From contig DASWNX010000031.1 in assembly GCA_036399055.1 (NCBI GenBank), forward strand, positions 1 through 59,967: DNA of 59,967 nucleotides. Reading direction: 5' to 3'. How positions within the stretch are numbered: position 1 is the stretch's first letter; every line of letters starts with the position of its first letter. Below, in pieces: positions 18,180 through 26,438 of this stretch. The translations under genes were made by a program, and so were the position numbers. The notes below the pieces were generated by a model. It saw only the letters and a list, made by a program, of their open reading frames with translations, had not been told where the DNA came from and searched no databases. The stretch comes from Jatrophihabitans sp. (GTDB lineage Bacteria; Actinomycetota; Actinomycetes; Mycobacteriales; Jatrophihabitantaceae).

Positions 18180-18788
18180 GTGAGGCCCCCCGTGATCCTG
18201 GTGACCGGAGCCCCTGCGACCGGCAAGAGCACCCTGGCGCTCGCGCTGGCCGCGAGGGTGACCGGCGCGCTGATCGACCAGGACGTGGCCACCGGCGCAC
18301 TCGTCGAGGTCATCGGCTCGCTCATCGACGTCCACGACCTGGACGACCCACGGCTTGCCGCGCTCACCCGACACGCGCGGTACGAGACGATTGTCCAGCT
18401 GGCCGAGGACAACCTGCGCTGCGGGCTGGCCGTCGTGCTGGTGGCCCCGTTCACCACCGAACGGCGTCAGCTCGGCGCGTGGCAGCGACTGCGACACCGG
18501 CTGGAGGCAGCCGGGGGAGTGCCGACTCTGGTGTGGCTGCAGCTGGAGCCGCACCAGATCCTCGCGCGGATGCGAGCGCGGGCGGCGCTGCGAGACCTCG
18601 ACAAGCTCCGCGACGAGCCGGGCCTGCTAGCTCGACTGGACCTCGATCCGCCGGTGGGCCCGCACCTTCGGCTCGACGCCGAGGCGCCGGCCGAGGACTT
18701 GGTCGACCTGGTGCTGACGCAGCTCCGCTCCAGCAGCTCCAGTGCTGGCGGGAAGGGGTTTGCCATCGATGGCAGAGGCGTGTCATAG
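18180..18788 (+). CDS. Small P-loop ATPase/kinase of unknown substrate
   Basis: 202 residues from GTG 18180. Walker A is GAPATGKST (residues about 10-18), followed by ALIDQDVATG, as in gluconokinase- and shikimate kinase-like NMP-fold kinases. A basic lid region (RMRARAALRDLDKLRD) lies near 125-140. About 45 bases after the isomerase, so likely the same operon; a role as a small-molecule kinase is inferred from that. The last codons (GFAIDGRGVS) overlap the first of two perfect palindromes that belong to the next operon. Confidence 0.7.
   Translation: MRPPVILVTGAPATGKSTLALALAARVTGALIDQDVATGALVEVIGSLIDVHDLDDPRLAALTRHARYETIVQLAEDNLRCGLAVVLVAPFTTERRQLGAWQRLRHRLEAAGGVPTLVWLQLEPHQILARMRARAALRDLDKLRDEPGLLARLDLDPPVGPHLRLDAEAPAEDLVDLVLTQLRSSSSSAGGKGFAIDGRGVS
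18761..18774. promoter_or_regulatory. Perfect palindrome TGCCATCGATGGCA, operator 1 (inside the upstream CDS end)
   Basis: A 14-base perfect palindrome with a central CG, the form typical of LacI-family operators. It is read as codons FAIDG of the P-loop gene. TTGCCA at 18760-18765 overlaps it and can serve as a -35 box, with CATAGT (18784-18789) as the -10 box at an 18-base spacing. Confidence 0.7.
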
Positions 18789-18804
18789 TGATGTCAGCTC
18801 TTCT

Positions 18805-18818
18805 TGCCATCGATGGCA
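18805..18818. promoter_or_regulatory. Perfect palindrome TGCCATCGATGGCA, operator 2
   Basis: Identical to the site at 18761, 44 bases downstream, just after the expected transcription start. Two identical operators flanking a promoter fit tight repression of the LacI regulator-FGGY kinase-aldolase operon by its own first gene. The 38-codon frame running through it is probably not a gene. Confidence 0.7.
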
Positions 18819-18970
18819 CAGGCTGGGAAACCACGGTTGAACCGATCGACGAGAGGTCGATGTCGCTCCATGTCGAATCACCCACCGCAGCGATCCGGGC
18901 GGCTTGAGCGCCTGCAGACCGCCGCGGCGCGTCGGCCGGTCGAGGCCGAAGAAGGCGCCGGGGTGACGCA

Positions 18971-19963
18971 GTGAACGGCAGGACCATCCTGCGCGATGTC
19001 GCCGAGGCAGCGGGCGTGAGCCTGCGCACCGCCTCCCGGGTGCTCAACGATGACCACCGGGTGGCTTCGGCCACCAGGCAGCGCGTGCAGCAGGCGATGC
19101 GCGAACTCCAATTCCAACCGGACGCGATGGCCCGCTCGCTGCGCGCCGGCACCGACACCACGATCGGCCTGATCGTTGAGTCCGTCGCCGATCCGTTCTT
19201 CTCGGCGCTGACCGAGGCAGTCGAGGCGGCCCTCACCGTGGACGGCAAGTCGGTCCTGGTCGCCAGCACCCACCGCGACAGCGCCGCCGAGCGCCGCATC
19301 GTCGACCGGATGCTGCAACGGCGGGTCGGCGGCCTGCTGATCTCGCCGACCGGTGACGACCACAGCTGGCTCGCGCACACCCCGGCGCCCGTCGTGTTCG
19401 TCGACCGCGCCGCCTACGGCCTGGAGGCTGACCTGGTCGGGATCGATGACCATCGAGCCGCTGTCGAAGCGGTCACTCACCTCATGGCGCACGGCCACCG
19501 CCGGATCGCCTTTGTCGGTGACAGCCCTCAGATCACGACCTCCGCGGCACGCTTGGCCGGCTACCGCGATGCCCTTGCCAGCCGAGGGCTGAAGGTCCAG
19601 GAGCAGCTGGTCCGCTCCGACTGCGCGACAGCGCCGGACGCCGCGGCGGCGACGGCGGCGTTGCTGGAGCTGGAGAATCCTCCCACCGCTGTCTTCAGCG
19701 CCGGCACCCGCTGCTCACTCGGCGTCGTGCCCACCCTGCACGCGCACGGCCGCGCCGACATCGCGCTCGTCGGATTCGGCGACTTCGCCATGGCCGACAC
19801 GCTGCGACCGGCGATCACCGTGATCGACCACTCCGCACACGCGGTCGGCCGCGCCGCGGCGGCTCGCCTCCTGGCTCGAATCGCCGATCCAGGTCTGCAG
19901 GTCGAACACCTCCAGCTACCGGTACGCCTGATCCAACGCGGTTCGGGGGAGCAGCGCCCGTGA
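18971..19963 (+). CDS. LacI-family transcriptional regulator 1
   Basis: 330 residues from GTG 18971. Helix-turn-helix TILRDVAEAAGVSLRTASRV at the N-terminus, then the hinge helix PDAMARSLRAG, and a periplasmic-binding-protein-like sensor with TIGLIVESVADPFFSALTEA and DIALVGFGDFAMADTLRPAI. It overlaps the next FGGY kinase by 4 bases, so regulator, kinase and aldolase are co-transcribed. Two perfect LacI-type palindromes lie 150-210 bases upstream, so autoregulation is likely. It resembles the second LacI protein (28754) in the sensor region. Confidence 0.9.
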   Translation: MNGRTILRDVAEAAGVSLRTASRVLNDDHRVASATRQRVQQAMRELQFQPDAMARSLRAGTDTTIGLIVESVADPFFSALTEAVEAALTVDGKSVLVASTHRDSAAERRIVDRMLQRRVGGLLISPTGDDHSWLAHTPAPVVFVDRAAYGLEADLVGIDDHRAAVEAVTHLMAHGHRRIAFVGDSPQITTSAARLAGYRDALASRGLKVQEQLVRSDCATAPDAAAATAALLELENPPTAVFSAGTRCSLGVVPTLHAHGRADIALVGFGDFAMADTLRPAITVIDHSAHAVGRAAAARLLARIADPGLQVEHLQLPVRLIQRGSGEQRP

Positions 19964-21381
19964 CAGCTTCCTCCGACGTCTTTCTCGGCCTCGACCTGGG
20001 AACCACGACGTCCAAGGCGCTGGTGCGCACCGGCGACCACCGCGACATCGCCCTCGTCGAGGCGCCGACGCCGTGGCGCCGCCACCCCGACGGGCGCACC
20101 GAGACCAGCCCGGAAATCCTGCTGGACCTGGCGACTCGGCTGATTCACCAGGCGACCTCCCTCGCCGAGTCCGCCGTCGGGCCGGTTCGCGTTCGGGGCA
20201 TCGCGGTGGCGGGCCTGGCTGAAAGCGGCGTGCTGCTGGACCCCGCCGGACGCCCGGCGGCTCCCGTCCTCGCGTGGTTCGACCGCCGCGGTCACCAGCA
20301 GGTCGATCGGCTCACCGCAGCCAACCCCGGATTCGCCGAGCTGTTCGCCGCCAAAACCGGCCTCCCCTGGGACTGCCAGGCGAGCATCGCCAAACTGATG
20401 TGGCTGCGAGACAACGGCCAGAGCATCGGGCCGGGCGCTCGATGGCTCAGCGTCCCCGAGTGGATCGTCCACCAGCTCGGCGGTGACCAGGTCCGCGAGC
20501 CGTCGCTGGCATCGCGAACCGGTTTGATCGATCAGAACACCGGCGATCCCTGGCTGGACGGGCTCAGCGCCGCGGGACTGCCCGCGGGGCTGCTGCCGCC
20601 AGAGCTGGCCGCGGGACAGTGCGCCGGGCGGCTCCGCCCGGAGCTGGCGCCCATCGGCAGCGCCGGCGCCGCGCAGGCAGCGCTGACCGTGGCCGGCCAC
20701 GATCACCCCGTCGCAGCCCTCGGCAGCGGCGCTGTCGGGCCCGACGAGCTGTTCAACTCCAGCGGCACAGCCGACGTGGTGGCCCGGTCGCTACCCGGCC
20801 GCCTGGACGACCGGCAGCGCGCAGCCGTGGTCGGCTCCGGATGGTCGGCAGGCAGCCACATCCTGCCCGACACGACACTCATCCTCGCCGGCGTGCGCGG
20901 TGGGCTGCTGCTGCGCCGCGTCCTGACCTCGCTCGGCGCCGACTCGCCAGAGGGCCGTGCCGCCCTGGACCGGGCAAGCCTGGCCGTGGACTCGTTGCCG
21001 CCGGGCCTGGAGGTCTCCGGCGCGGGTCCCACCGGCAACGACGTCGCCATCCGATTCGGCGACGACGCGACCCCCGCGGCGATCTGGGCGGCTGCCACTC
21101 GATACACCGCCGCTGAGATCAGAACGCTGTTGGCCAACATCGAACGAGTGGTCGGCCCTCACCGCCGAGGGGTGGCCTCCGGTGGCTGGACGCGAATGGA
21201 AAGCGTTCGGGCCGCGAAGGCCTCGGCGATCGACAACCTGCGCTTCTCACCTATCACCCAGCCGGGCGTCACAGGCGCTGCCCTGCTGGCCATGCACGCC
21301 GTCTCCGACGGCTCGACCGCGCTCGCCGACTTCATCGTCCAGGCAAGCCGCGACACCGACCCCATCGCACTTCACCACTAA
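19960..21381 (+). CDS. FGGY-family carbohydrate kinase, copy 2
   Basis: 473 residues from GTG 19960. Shares the architecture and unusual blocks of the kinase at 12910: LDLGTTTSKALV, VAGLAESGVLLDPAGRPAAP, PSLASRTGLID, LTVAGHDHPVAALGSGAVG and a C-lobe GVASGGWTRMES. The two are paralogs, probably with related ketose or polyol substrates. It lies 12 bases before a class I aldolase, while copy 1 is beside a class II aldolase, so each kinase has its own aldolase. Regulation should follow the LacI gene with which it overlaps. Confidence 0.87.
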   Translation: MTASSDVFLGLDLGTTTSKALVRTGDHRDIALVEAPTPWRRHPDGRTETSPEILLDLATRLIHQATSLAESAVGPVRVRGIAVAGLAESGVLLDPAGRPAAPVLAWFDRRGHQQVDRLTAANPGFAELFAAKTGLPWDCQASIAKLMWLRDNGQSIGPGARWLSVPEWIVHQLGGDQVREPSLASRTGLIDQNTGDPWLDGLSAAGLPAGLLPPELAAGQCAGRLRPELAPIGSAGAAQAALTVAGHDHPVAALGSGAVGPDELFNSSGTADVVARSLPGRLDDRQRAAVVGSGWSAGSHILPDTTLILAGVRGGLLLRRVLTSLGADSPEGRAALDRASLAVDSLPPGLEVSGAGPTGNDVAIRFGDDATPAAIWAAATRYTAAEIRTLLANIERVVGPHRRGVASGGWTRMESVRAAKASAIDNLRFSPITQPGVTGAALLAMHAVSDGSTALADFIVQASRDTDPIALHH

Positions 21382-21393
21382 GGAATAGACAAG

Positions 21394-22314
21394 ATGACCA
21401 CAACGACCACCAAGCCCGTCAAGACCCTCGATGACATCGCGGCGGACAACGGCGTGTTCTCCATCATCGCGATGGATCAGCGAAACACGTTGCGTCGCAT
21501 GTTCACAGCCGTCGGCCTCGATGCCAGCGACGAAGATCTGCGCACCGCGAAGGCCGACGTCGCCCGCGTGCTCACGCCCGGCGCCAGCGGCATCCTCTTC
21601 GATCCCACCTACGGCGTCCCGGCGGTGACGCAGGCCGGCGCGCTCGCGGCGAACTGCGGCTTGCTCGTCGCGGCCGAGCCGTCCGAGCGTCAGACGTTCA
21701 ACGGCGAGCCCCGGACCCACCGTGATCCGGCGCTGAACGCCCAGTGGGTGCTCGATCAGGGCGGCGACGCCGTGAAGTTCTTCGTGCAACTGCGCGCCGA
21801 CCGGCCCGCTCCTGCCGCCGGCGCCCCGGACCTGGTCGCCGAGGTCCTGGACGTCTGCCGTGAGGTGATCGCCGACTGCCGCGCCGAGGGCGTGCCGTCG
21901 GTGATCGAAAACCTGGTGTACCCGTTGCCCGGTGAGGACCTGAGCGGCAAGGCCCGTGAGAACGCCATCATCGAGTCCGCGCAGGCGCTCAACGAGCTCG
22001 ACATCGACCTGCTCAAGCTGGAGTACCCGGGCTCTCCGGAAGGGTGCCGCCGGCTGGCGGCCGTCCTTGACCGGCCGTGGGCCGTCCTGTCGGCCGGCGT
22101 GCCGTTCGAGGAGTTCAGCGAGGTGCTGAAAGTCGCCTTCGACGACGGTGGCGCTTCGGGCTTCATCGCGGGCCGCTCGGTGTGGCGCGAAGTCCTGCCG
22201 CTCACCGGCTCGGCGCGCCAGGAGTTCCTCGAGACCGTGGCGCGACCTCGTCTCGACGCGCTGGTGAGCGTGGCCGCGGGACGGGCCGTGCCGTGGACTG
22301 AGGCGCGCCGCTGA
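21394..22314 (+). CDS. Class I ketose-phosphate aldolase, LacD/YihT type
   Basis: 306 residues. The opening GVFSIIAMDQRNTLRRMF and the closing GASGFIAGRSVWREVL are shared by tagatose-1,6-bisphosphate aldolase LacD and sulfofructose-1-phosphate aldolase YihT. The expected Schiff-base lysine is Lys208 in DIDLLKLEYPG. No metal is needed, unlike the class II aldolase at 11917. It closes the LacI-kinase operon. With no sulfoquinovosidase, sulfolactaldehyde reductase or sulfonate exporter in view, a ketose (bis)phosphate is the more likely substrate. Confidence 0.85.
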   Translation: MTTTTTKPVKTLDDIAADNGVFSIIAMDQRNTLRRMFTAVGLDASDEDLRTAKADVARVLTPGASGILFDPTYGVPAVTQAGALAANCGLLVAAEPSERQTFNGEPRTHRDPALNAQWVLDQGGDAVKFFVQLRADRPAPAAGAPDLVAEVLDVCREVIADCRAEGVPSVIENLVYPLPGEDLSGKARENAIIESAQALNELDIDLLKLEYPGSPEGCRRLAAVLDRPWAVLSAGVPFEEFSEVLKVAFDDGGASGFIAGRSVWREVLPLTGSARQEFLETVARPRLDALVSVAAGRAVPWTEARR

Positions 22315-22335
22315 GCGTGGCCGCGTCAGGGGCGT

Positions 22336-22502
22336 CTGGCCCTTTGCCGGGACGTCTGGCCCCTTGCCGGACTGCGTCTGCCTTTGCCGGGACGTCTGTC
22401 TTTGCCGGGGCGGTTCGCCCTTGCCGGGGCGGCGGCGCTGCAGGACTGCGTCCTGATCGGCGCTGGTCGGATCGCATCCTGATCGGATTGCGTCCTGACC
22501 GG
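22336..22502 (+). repeat. Degenerate tandem repeats after the class I aldolase
   Basis: About five copies of a 17-20-base unit containing CTTTGCCGGGACGTCTG run from 22336. After a GGGGCGG-rich bridge come three copies of a unit like GCGTCCTGATCGG, to about 22502. The stretch is open in one frame but the product is only repeats, so it is not called a gene. Together with the operator array and leader it fills the 568-base gap before the dehydrogenase. Confidence 0.75.
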
Positions 22503-22588
22503 CTAATCGCGAACCTCTAGCGTCACAAAGGTGATTCAGGCGGAGCACCGGTAGGAAACCGTGCCGGTGTGGTCTGAACGCGGCGATC

Positions 22589-22672
22589 TGACACCGGTGA
22601 CAGGTGTGCGGCCCAGGCGCTGATGACACCGGTGACAGGTGAATAGCGCAATGTTGTATGACACCGGTGACA
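22589..22672. promoter_or_regulatory. Three identical 14-bp operator-like sites at exact 35-bp spacing
   Basis: TGACACCGGTGACA occurs at 22589-22602, 22624-22637 and 22659-22672: identical cores, 35 bases start to start. Each is a near-palindrome (one mismatch per arm) with a central CG, as in LacI-type operators. The array is about 210 bases upstream of the dehydrogenase gene that begins the dehydrogenase-xylulokinase-transporter run. The rest of the leader (22673-22882) shows nothing I recognise. Confidence 0.65.
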
Positions 22673-22882
22673 ACGCCGTTGCCGTGTGCTTTAGTGGTGT
22701 GGCACACATCTCGATGACTTGAGGCGCCGGCCGACAGTGCCCGGGCTGCCGCAGGTCGAGGCGAGACCCATGACTCGGCGCGCCCCGGCCGCTTCTGAGG
22801 GCGATCCTCCTGCCGCAGCGCACCCTTCACTCCGTCCACCGGTCTCTTCGGGCACCCCGAGAGCCGTGAGAGGAAGACCCGA

Positions 22883-23905
22883 ATGAAAGCCGTCGTGTAC
22901 GACGCTCCCCGCAGTTATGACATCAAGGAGGTCCCGACACCGACGGCTGGGCCCGGGCAGGTGCGGATCAAGGTGGATCAGGTCGGCGTCTGCGGAACCG
23001 ATCTGCACATCCACCATGGTGACTTCAACGCGGTCTTCCCCTTGATCCCAGGCCACGAGCTCGTCGGCGTGATCGATGAGCTGGGTGAGGGCGTGACGCG
23101 CTTCCGGGTAGGCGAGCAGGTGAGCGTCAATCCCAATGTCTACTGCGGCCACTGCGACTACTGCCTGTCCGGGCGCTTGATCCTGTGCTCCAACGCCAAG
23201 GGCTTGGGCAGCAACTATCCCGGCTTCTTCGCCGAGTACGTGGCCGTCTCGCACTTGCTCGTCTTCAGCGTGGAGGGCCTGGACCGTGACACGGCTGTCT
23301 TCACCGAGCCTGCCGCCTGCGCGATGCACGGGCTTGAGACCCTTGCCCCGCGCCCGGGGGGCAAGGCGCTGGTCTTCGGCGCCGGGCCCACCGGTCTGCT
23401 GCTGGCTCAGCTGATCGCCACTGGCGGCGCGGCGTCGGTGACCGTCGCCGGTCCCACCCAGTTCAAGTTGGACCGCGCTGCGGCGTTGGGCCTGGAGCAC
23501 CAGGTCCAGATCAAGCGCGACGATCCAGAAAGCATCCTGGCCACCCTGCTGGAAGCCTCCGGAGGCGATGGCTACGACGTCGTGGTGGAAGCCACCGGCT
23601 CCACGGTCATCGGCGACGTGTGCGTTCCGCTCACCCGCAACGGCGGCACCGTGCTGGTGTACGGAGTCACCCGCGCGGACGAAGTCGTTCAGTTCCACCC
23701 GTTCGACGTCTTCCGCCGTGAGATCACCATCAAGGGGTCCTTCGCCGAGATGACCTCGTTCGGCGCCGCGATAGCCGCTCTGCGAAGCGGCCGGGCGAAG
23801 ACCGACGGGATCATCACACATCGTTTCAGCTTGGACGACTACGGAAAAGCCCTGGACGCGGTGGCATCGGACCCGTCGGCGCACAAGGTGGTCATCGAGG
23901 TCTGA
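22883..23905 (+). CDS. Zinc-dependent polyol/sugar dehydrogenase (MDR family)
   Basis: 340 residues, ATG after GAGAGGAAG. Catalytic zinc ligands are Cys in GVCGTDLHIHHGD and His-Glu in PGHELVGV. The structural zinc site is CGHCDYCLSGRLILC. The Rossmann fold has FGAGPTGLLLAQL near residue 165. Close in layout to D-arabinitol, sorbitol and xylitol dehydrogenases. The next gene is a xylulokinase, so oxidation of a pentitol to D-xylulose is the simplest reading. The triple operator array lies upstream. Confidence 0.88.
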   Translation: MKAVVYDAPRSYDIKEVPTPTAGPGQVRIKVDQVGVCGTDLHIHHGDFNAVFPLIPGHELVGVIDELGEGVTRFRVGEQVSVNPNVYCGHCDYCLSGRLILCSNAKGLGSNYPGFFAEYVAVSHLLVFSVEGLDRDTAVFTEPAACAMHGLETLAPRPGGKALVFGAGPTGLLLAQLIATGGAASVTVAGPTQFKLDRAAALGLEHQVQIKRDDPESILATLLEASGGDGYDVVVEATGSTVIGDVCVPLTRNGGTVLVYGVTRADEVVQFHPFDVFRREITIKGSFAEMTSFGAAIAALRSGRAKTDGIITHRFSLDDYGKALDAVASDPSAHKVVIEV

Positions 23906-23952
23906 CAGCCCACGAGGCCAGGACCGAATCGTCAGTCAGGGGAGGGGGACCA

Positions 23953-25500
23953 GTGACATCCAGGGCAGTGGCACAGCCTGCGTTGCTGGGCATCGACCTT
24001 GGCACCAGCTCGGTCAAGGTGGTCCTCACAGACCTTGAGGGCGCGGTGATGGCAGAGGCGGCCGAAGAGTACCCGGTCCTCAACCAGCAGCCCGGCTGGG
24101 CAGAGACCGATCCTGCCGACTGGCTGGCGGCCACCGTGTCGAGCGTGCGGAAGTGCCTGGAGAAGGCTGACGCCGACCCGCAGGCGATAGGGCTGTCGGG
24201 ACAGATGCATGGCGTGGTGCCGGCAGACGCGGCGGGGCGGCCCGTTCGGCGCGCGATGCTGTGGTCCGACGCGCGAGCCGTCCAGGAGCTGGGCAAGTAC
24301 GAGAACCTGCCGGACAAGGCGCGGGCCCGCCTTGCCAATCCTCTCACGCCGGGAATGGCCGGCCCGATGCTGGCATGGTTGGCCGCCCACGAGCCCGCCA
24401 CCCACGCGCGGACGCGGTGGGCGCTGCAACCCAAGGACTGGCTTCGCGCGCAGTTGACCGGCTGCTTCGCGACCGAGCCCAGCGATGCCTCGGCCACGTT
24501 GTTGTACGACCTTCATGGTGACGCCTGGGACACCGAGGTCATCGAGTTCCTCGGCCTGGACGCCGCGATCCTGCCTGATGTCCTGTCAGACGCGGGCCAG
24601 CGCGCCGGGGAGCTGAGGCCGCACGCGGCCGAGCTCCTCGGGTTAGGCGCCGGCATCCCGGTCGCTGCCGGCGCCGCGGACACCGCGGCGGCCGCCCTCG
24701 GGTCAGGGCTGGTCCAACCGGGCACAGCGCAGCTGACCATCGGCACCGGCGCGCAGGTCGTCACGCCCCTCATGGCGCTGCCTGTCGAGTCGAGCGTGGA
24801 CCCGGTGACCCACCTCTACCGAGCGGCGACCGAGCGCGGCTGGTACGCGATGGCGGCCGTGCTCAACGGCGGTTTGACGCTGGCGTGGGTGCGGCAGGTT
24901 CTCGGCATGTCCTGGCAGGAGCTCTACGATGCGGCCCTGGTCGAGCCAGCGGCGGACGATCCGTTCTTCCTGCCGCATCTCAACGGGGAGCGCACCCCGC
25001 ACATGGACCCAGGCATGCGGGGAGCGTGGACGAATCTGGCTCCGCGCCACGACCGGCAGCGGCTGGCGCGAGCGGCGTTGGAGGGTGTCGCCTTCGCGAT
25101 CGGCGATGCGGTCAGCTGCCTGCTGGCTCCGGCAGACGGTGTCGATCACCTTCGCCTGGCCGGTGGTGGCAGCAGGCACCCCGCCTGGCGCCAGCTGCTC
25201 GCCGATGTCCTGAACTACCCGCTGCACTCGGTCGATGTCGCCGCCGCGTCCGGGCGGGGAGCCGCCGCGCTCGGCGCCAAGGCGGCCGGTCTCGCCGATG
25301 AGCCCGCGTTGCTCAAACGGCTGGCCCCGGTGACGAGTTCGGCGGCGCGACCTCAGGCCGGCCGGTCGGACTGGTATGGCGTCCGCCATCAGGCATTCGC
25401 GCGCAAACTCCACGCCCTGCGCGCCACCGACCCTGACGCGATGGGACCTGGCGGCGCGGTTGACCACAGCCTTGTCCGGCTTGGCGGGGTGTCGCAGTGA
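23953..25500 (+). CDS. xylB: Xylulokinase
   Basis: 515 residues from GTG 23953, after GGGAGGGGG. FGGY kinase with xylulokinase-specific IGLSGQMHGVV near residue 77 and WSDARAVQEL. C-lobe features are the phosphate-binding GTGAQVVTPL, NGERTPHMDPGMRGAW and adenosine-binding LRLAGGGSRHPAWRQLLADV. Makes D-xylulose-5-phosphate for the pentose phosphate pathway. No xylose isomerase is present in the window, so xylulose probably comes from the dehydrogenase upstream. Confidence 0.92.
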   Translation: MTSRAVAQPALLGIDLGTSSVKVVLTDLEGAVMAEAAEEYPVLNQQPGWAETDPADWLAATVSSVRKCLEKADADPQAIGLSGQMHGVVPADAAGRPVRRAMLWSDARAVQELGKYENLPDKARARLANPLTPGMAGPMLAWLAAHEPATHARTRWALQPKDWLRAQLTGCFATEPSDASATLLYDLHGDAWDTEVIEFLGLDAAILPDVLSDAGQRAGELRPHAAELLGLGAGIPVAAGAADTAAAALGSGLVQPGTAQLTIGTGAQVVTPLMALPVESSVDPVTHLYRAATERGWYAMAAVLNGGLTLAWVRQVLGMSWQELYDAALVEPAADDPFFLPHLNGERTPHMDPGMRGAWTNLAPRHDRQRLARAALEGVAFAIGDAVSCLLAPADGVDHLRLAGGGSRHPAWRQLLADVLNYPLHSVDVAAASGRGAAALGAKAAGLADEPALLKRLAPVTSSAARPQAGRSDWYGVRHQAFARKLHALRATDPDAMGPGGAVDHSLVRLGGVSQ

Positions 25501-25667
25501 GGAGCCAGGTGGAGCCGGCTCGCCAGTCTGGCGCTCGCGACTCAGGCACGCGTCGAGCTCATCGGGTGCGTTGTGCCCGGAGCCGAAGGCAAGTGACCGA
25601 TCAGGTGATCCTGGCGGCAGAGATCGAGGGGCGCAAGCCCCCCATGTAGTGAGGTGGTGGTAATACC

Positions 25668-26438
25668 GTGGTGACACCGATTCTCGAGGCCCGGGGCATC
25701 TCCCGGAGCTTCGGACATGTGCGTGCTTTGCAAGACGCCGACTTCGACATCATGCCGGGGGAGGTGGTGGCACTCATCGGTGACAACGGCGCCGGCAAGT
25801 CAACGATGGTCAAGGCGTTGACCGGCAACCTCGAACTCGACTCCGGGCAGCTGTTCTTCGACGGTGAGCCGATCAAGATCACCACCCCGCAACAGGCAGC
25901 CAACCTGGGTATGGAGGTCGTCTACCAGGACCTCGCGCTGGCGCCGCATCTCAACCCCTTCCAGAACATGTTCCTGGGCCGCGAGATCCCACGGCGGGGA
26001 CTCCTGGGAAAGCTGGGGTTCATGGACGACAAGGCGATGAAGGCCAAGGCTCAGGCCGGCTTCGCCGACCTGGGGGGCACGGTGCGGTCGCTGACGGCGC
26101 CGGTGGGCTCGATGTCCGGCGGGCAGCGCCAGCAGATCGCCATCGTGCGGGCGATCGCGTGGGCCGGCAAGGTCGTCTTCCTCGACGAGCCCACCGCCGC
26201 CCTGGGCGTGGTGCAGACCAAGAACGTCCTGGACACCATCAAACGTGTCCGCGACAGGGGTATCGCGGTGGTGCTGATCTCGCACTCGATGCCGCATGTG
26301 CTTGAGGTCGCCGATCGGGTCCAGGTGATGCGGCTGGGCACCCGGGTGGCGACGTTGCCCGCGAAGGGCACCACCGTCGAGCAGCTCGTCGGCGCCATGA
26401 CCGGTGCGCTGGAGTTGGCAGGAAGGGCAAAGTCATGA
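25668..26438 (+). CDS. Sugar ABC importer ATPase, single-domain CUT2 type (FrcA-like)
   Basis: 256 residues from GTG 25668, preceded by GAGGTGGTGG. Walker A GDNGAGKST, Q-loop region, signature MSGGQRQQ and Walker B VVFLDEP are intact. Most CUT2 importers use a double-length ATPase (RbsA, about 500 residues); this one has one domain, as in the FrcBCA fructose-type system. Its stop overlaps the permease start by 4 bases. The 167-base gap upstream contains GATCAGGTGATC (25599-25610) and a small GGGG/CCCC hairpin. Confidence 0.92.
   Translation: MVTPILEARGISRSFGHVRALQDADFDIMPGEVVALIGDNGAGKSTMVKALTGNLELDSGQLFFDGEPIKITTPQQAANLGMEVVYQDLALAPHLNPFQNMFLGREIPRRGLLGKLGFMDDKAMKAKAQAGFADLGGTVRSLTAPVGSMSGGQRQQIAIVRAIAWAGKVVFLDEPTAALGVVQTKNVLDTIKRVRDRGIAVVLISHSMPHVLEVADRVQVMRLGTRVATLPAKGTTVEQLVGAMTGALELAGRAKS

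Noticed and set aside
18791-18907. 38-codon ORF between P-loop gene and LacI gene
   Set aside because: It runs through the second palindrome and the likely transcription start; no ribosome site and no recognisable protein.
15021-22314. Complete sulfoglycolytic (sulfoquinovose) pathway
   Set aside because: The isomerase lacks the sulfonate-contact residues I recall for YihS, the PfkB kinase is of the 1-phosphofructokinase branch, and no sulfoquinovosidase, sulfolactaldehyde reductase or sulfonate transporter is present.
22317-22520. 67-codon ORF after the class I aldolase
   Set aside because: It merely translates the tandem repeats and lacks a ribosome site.
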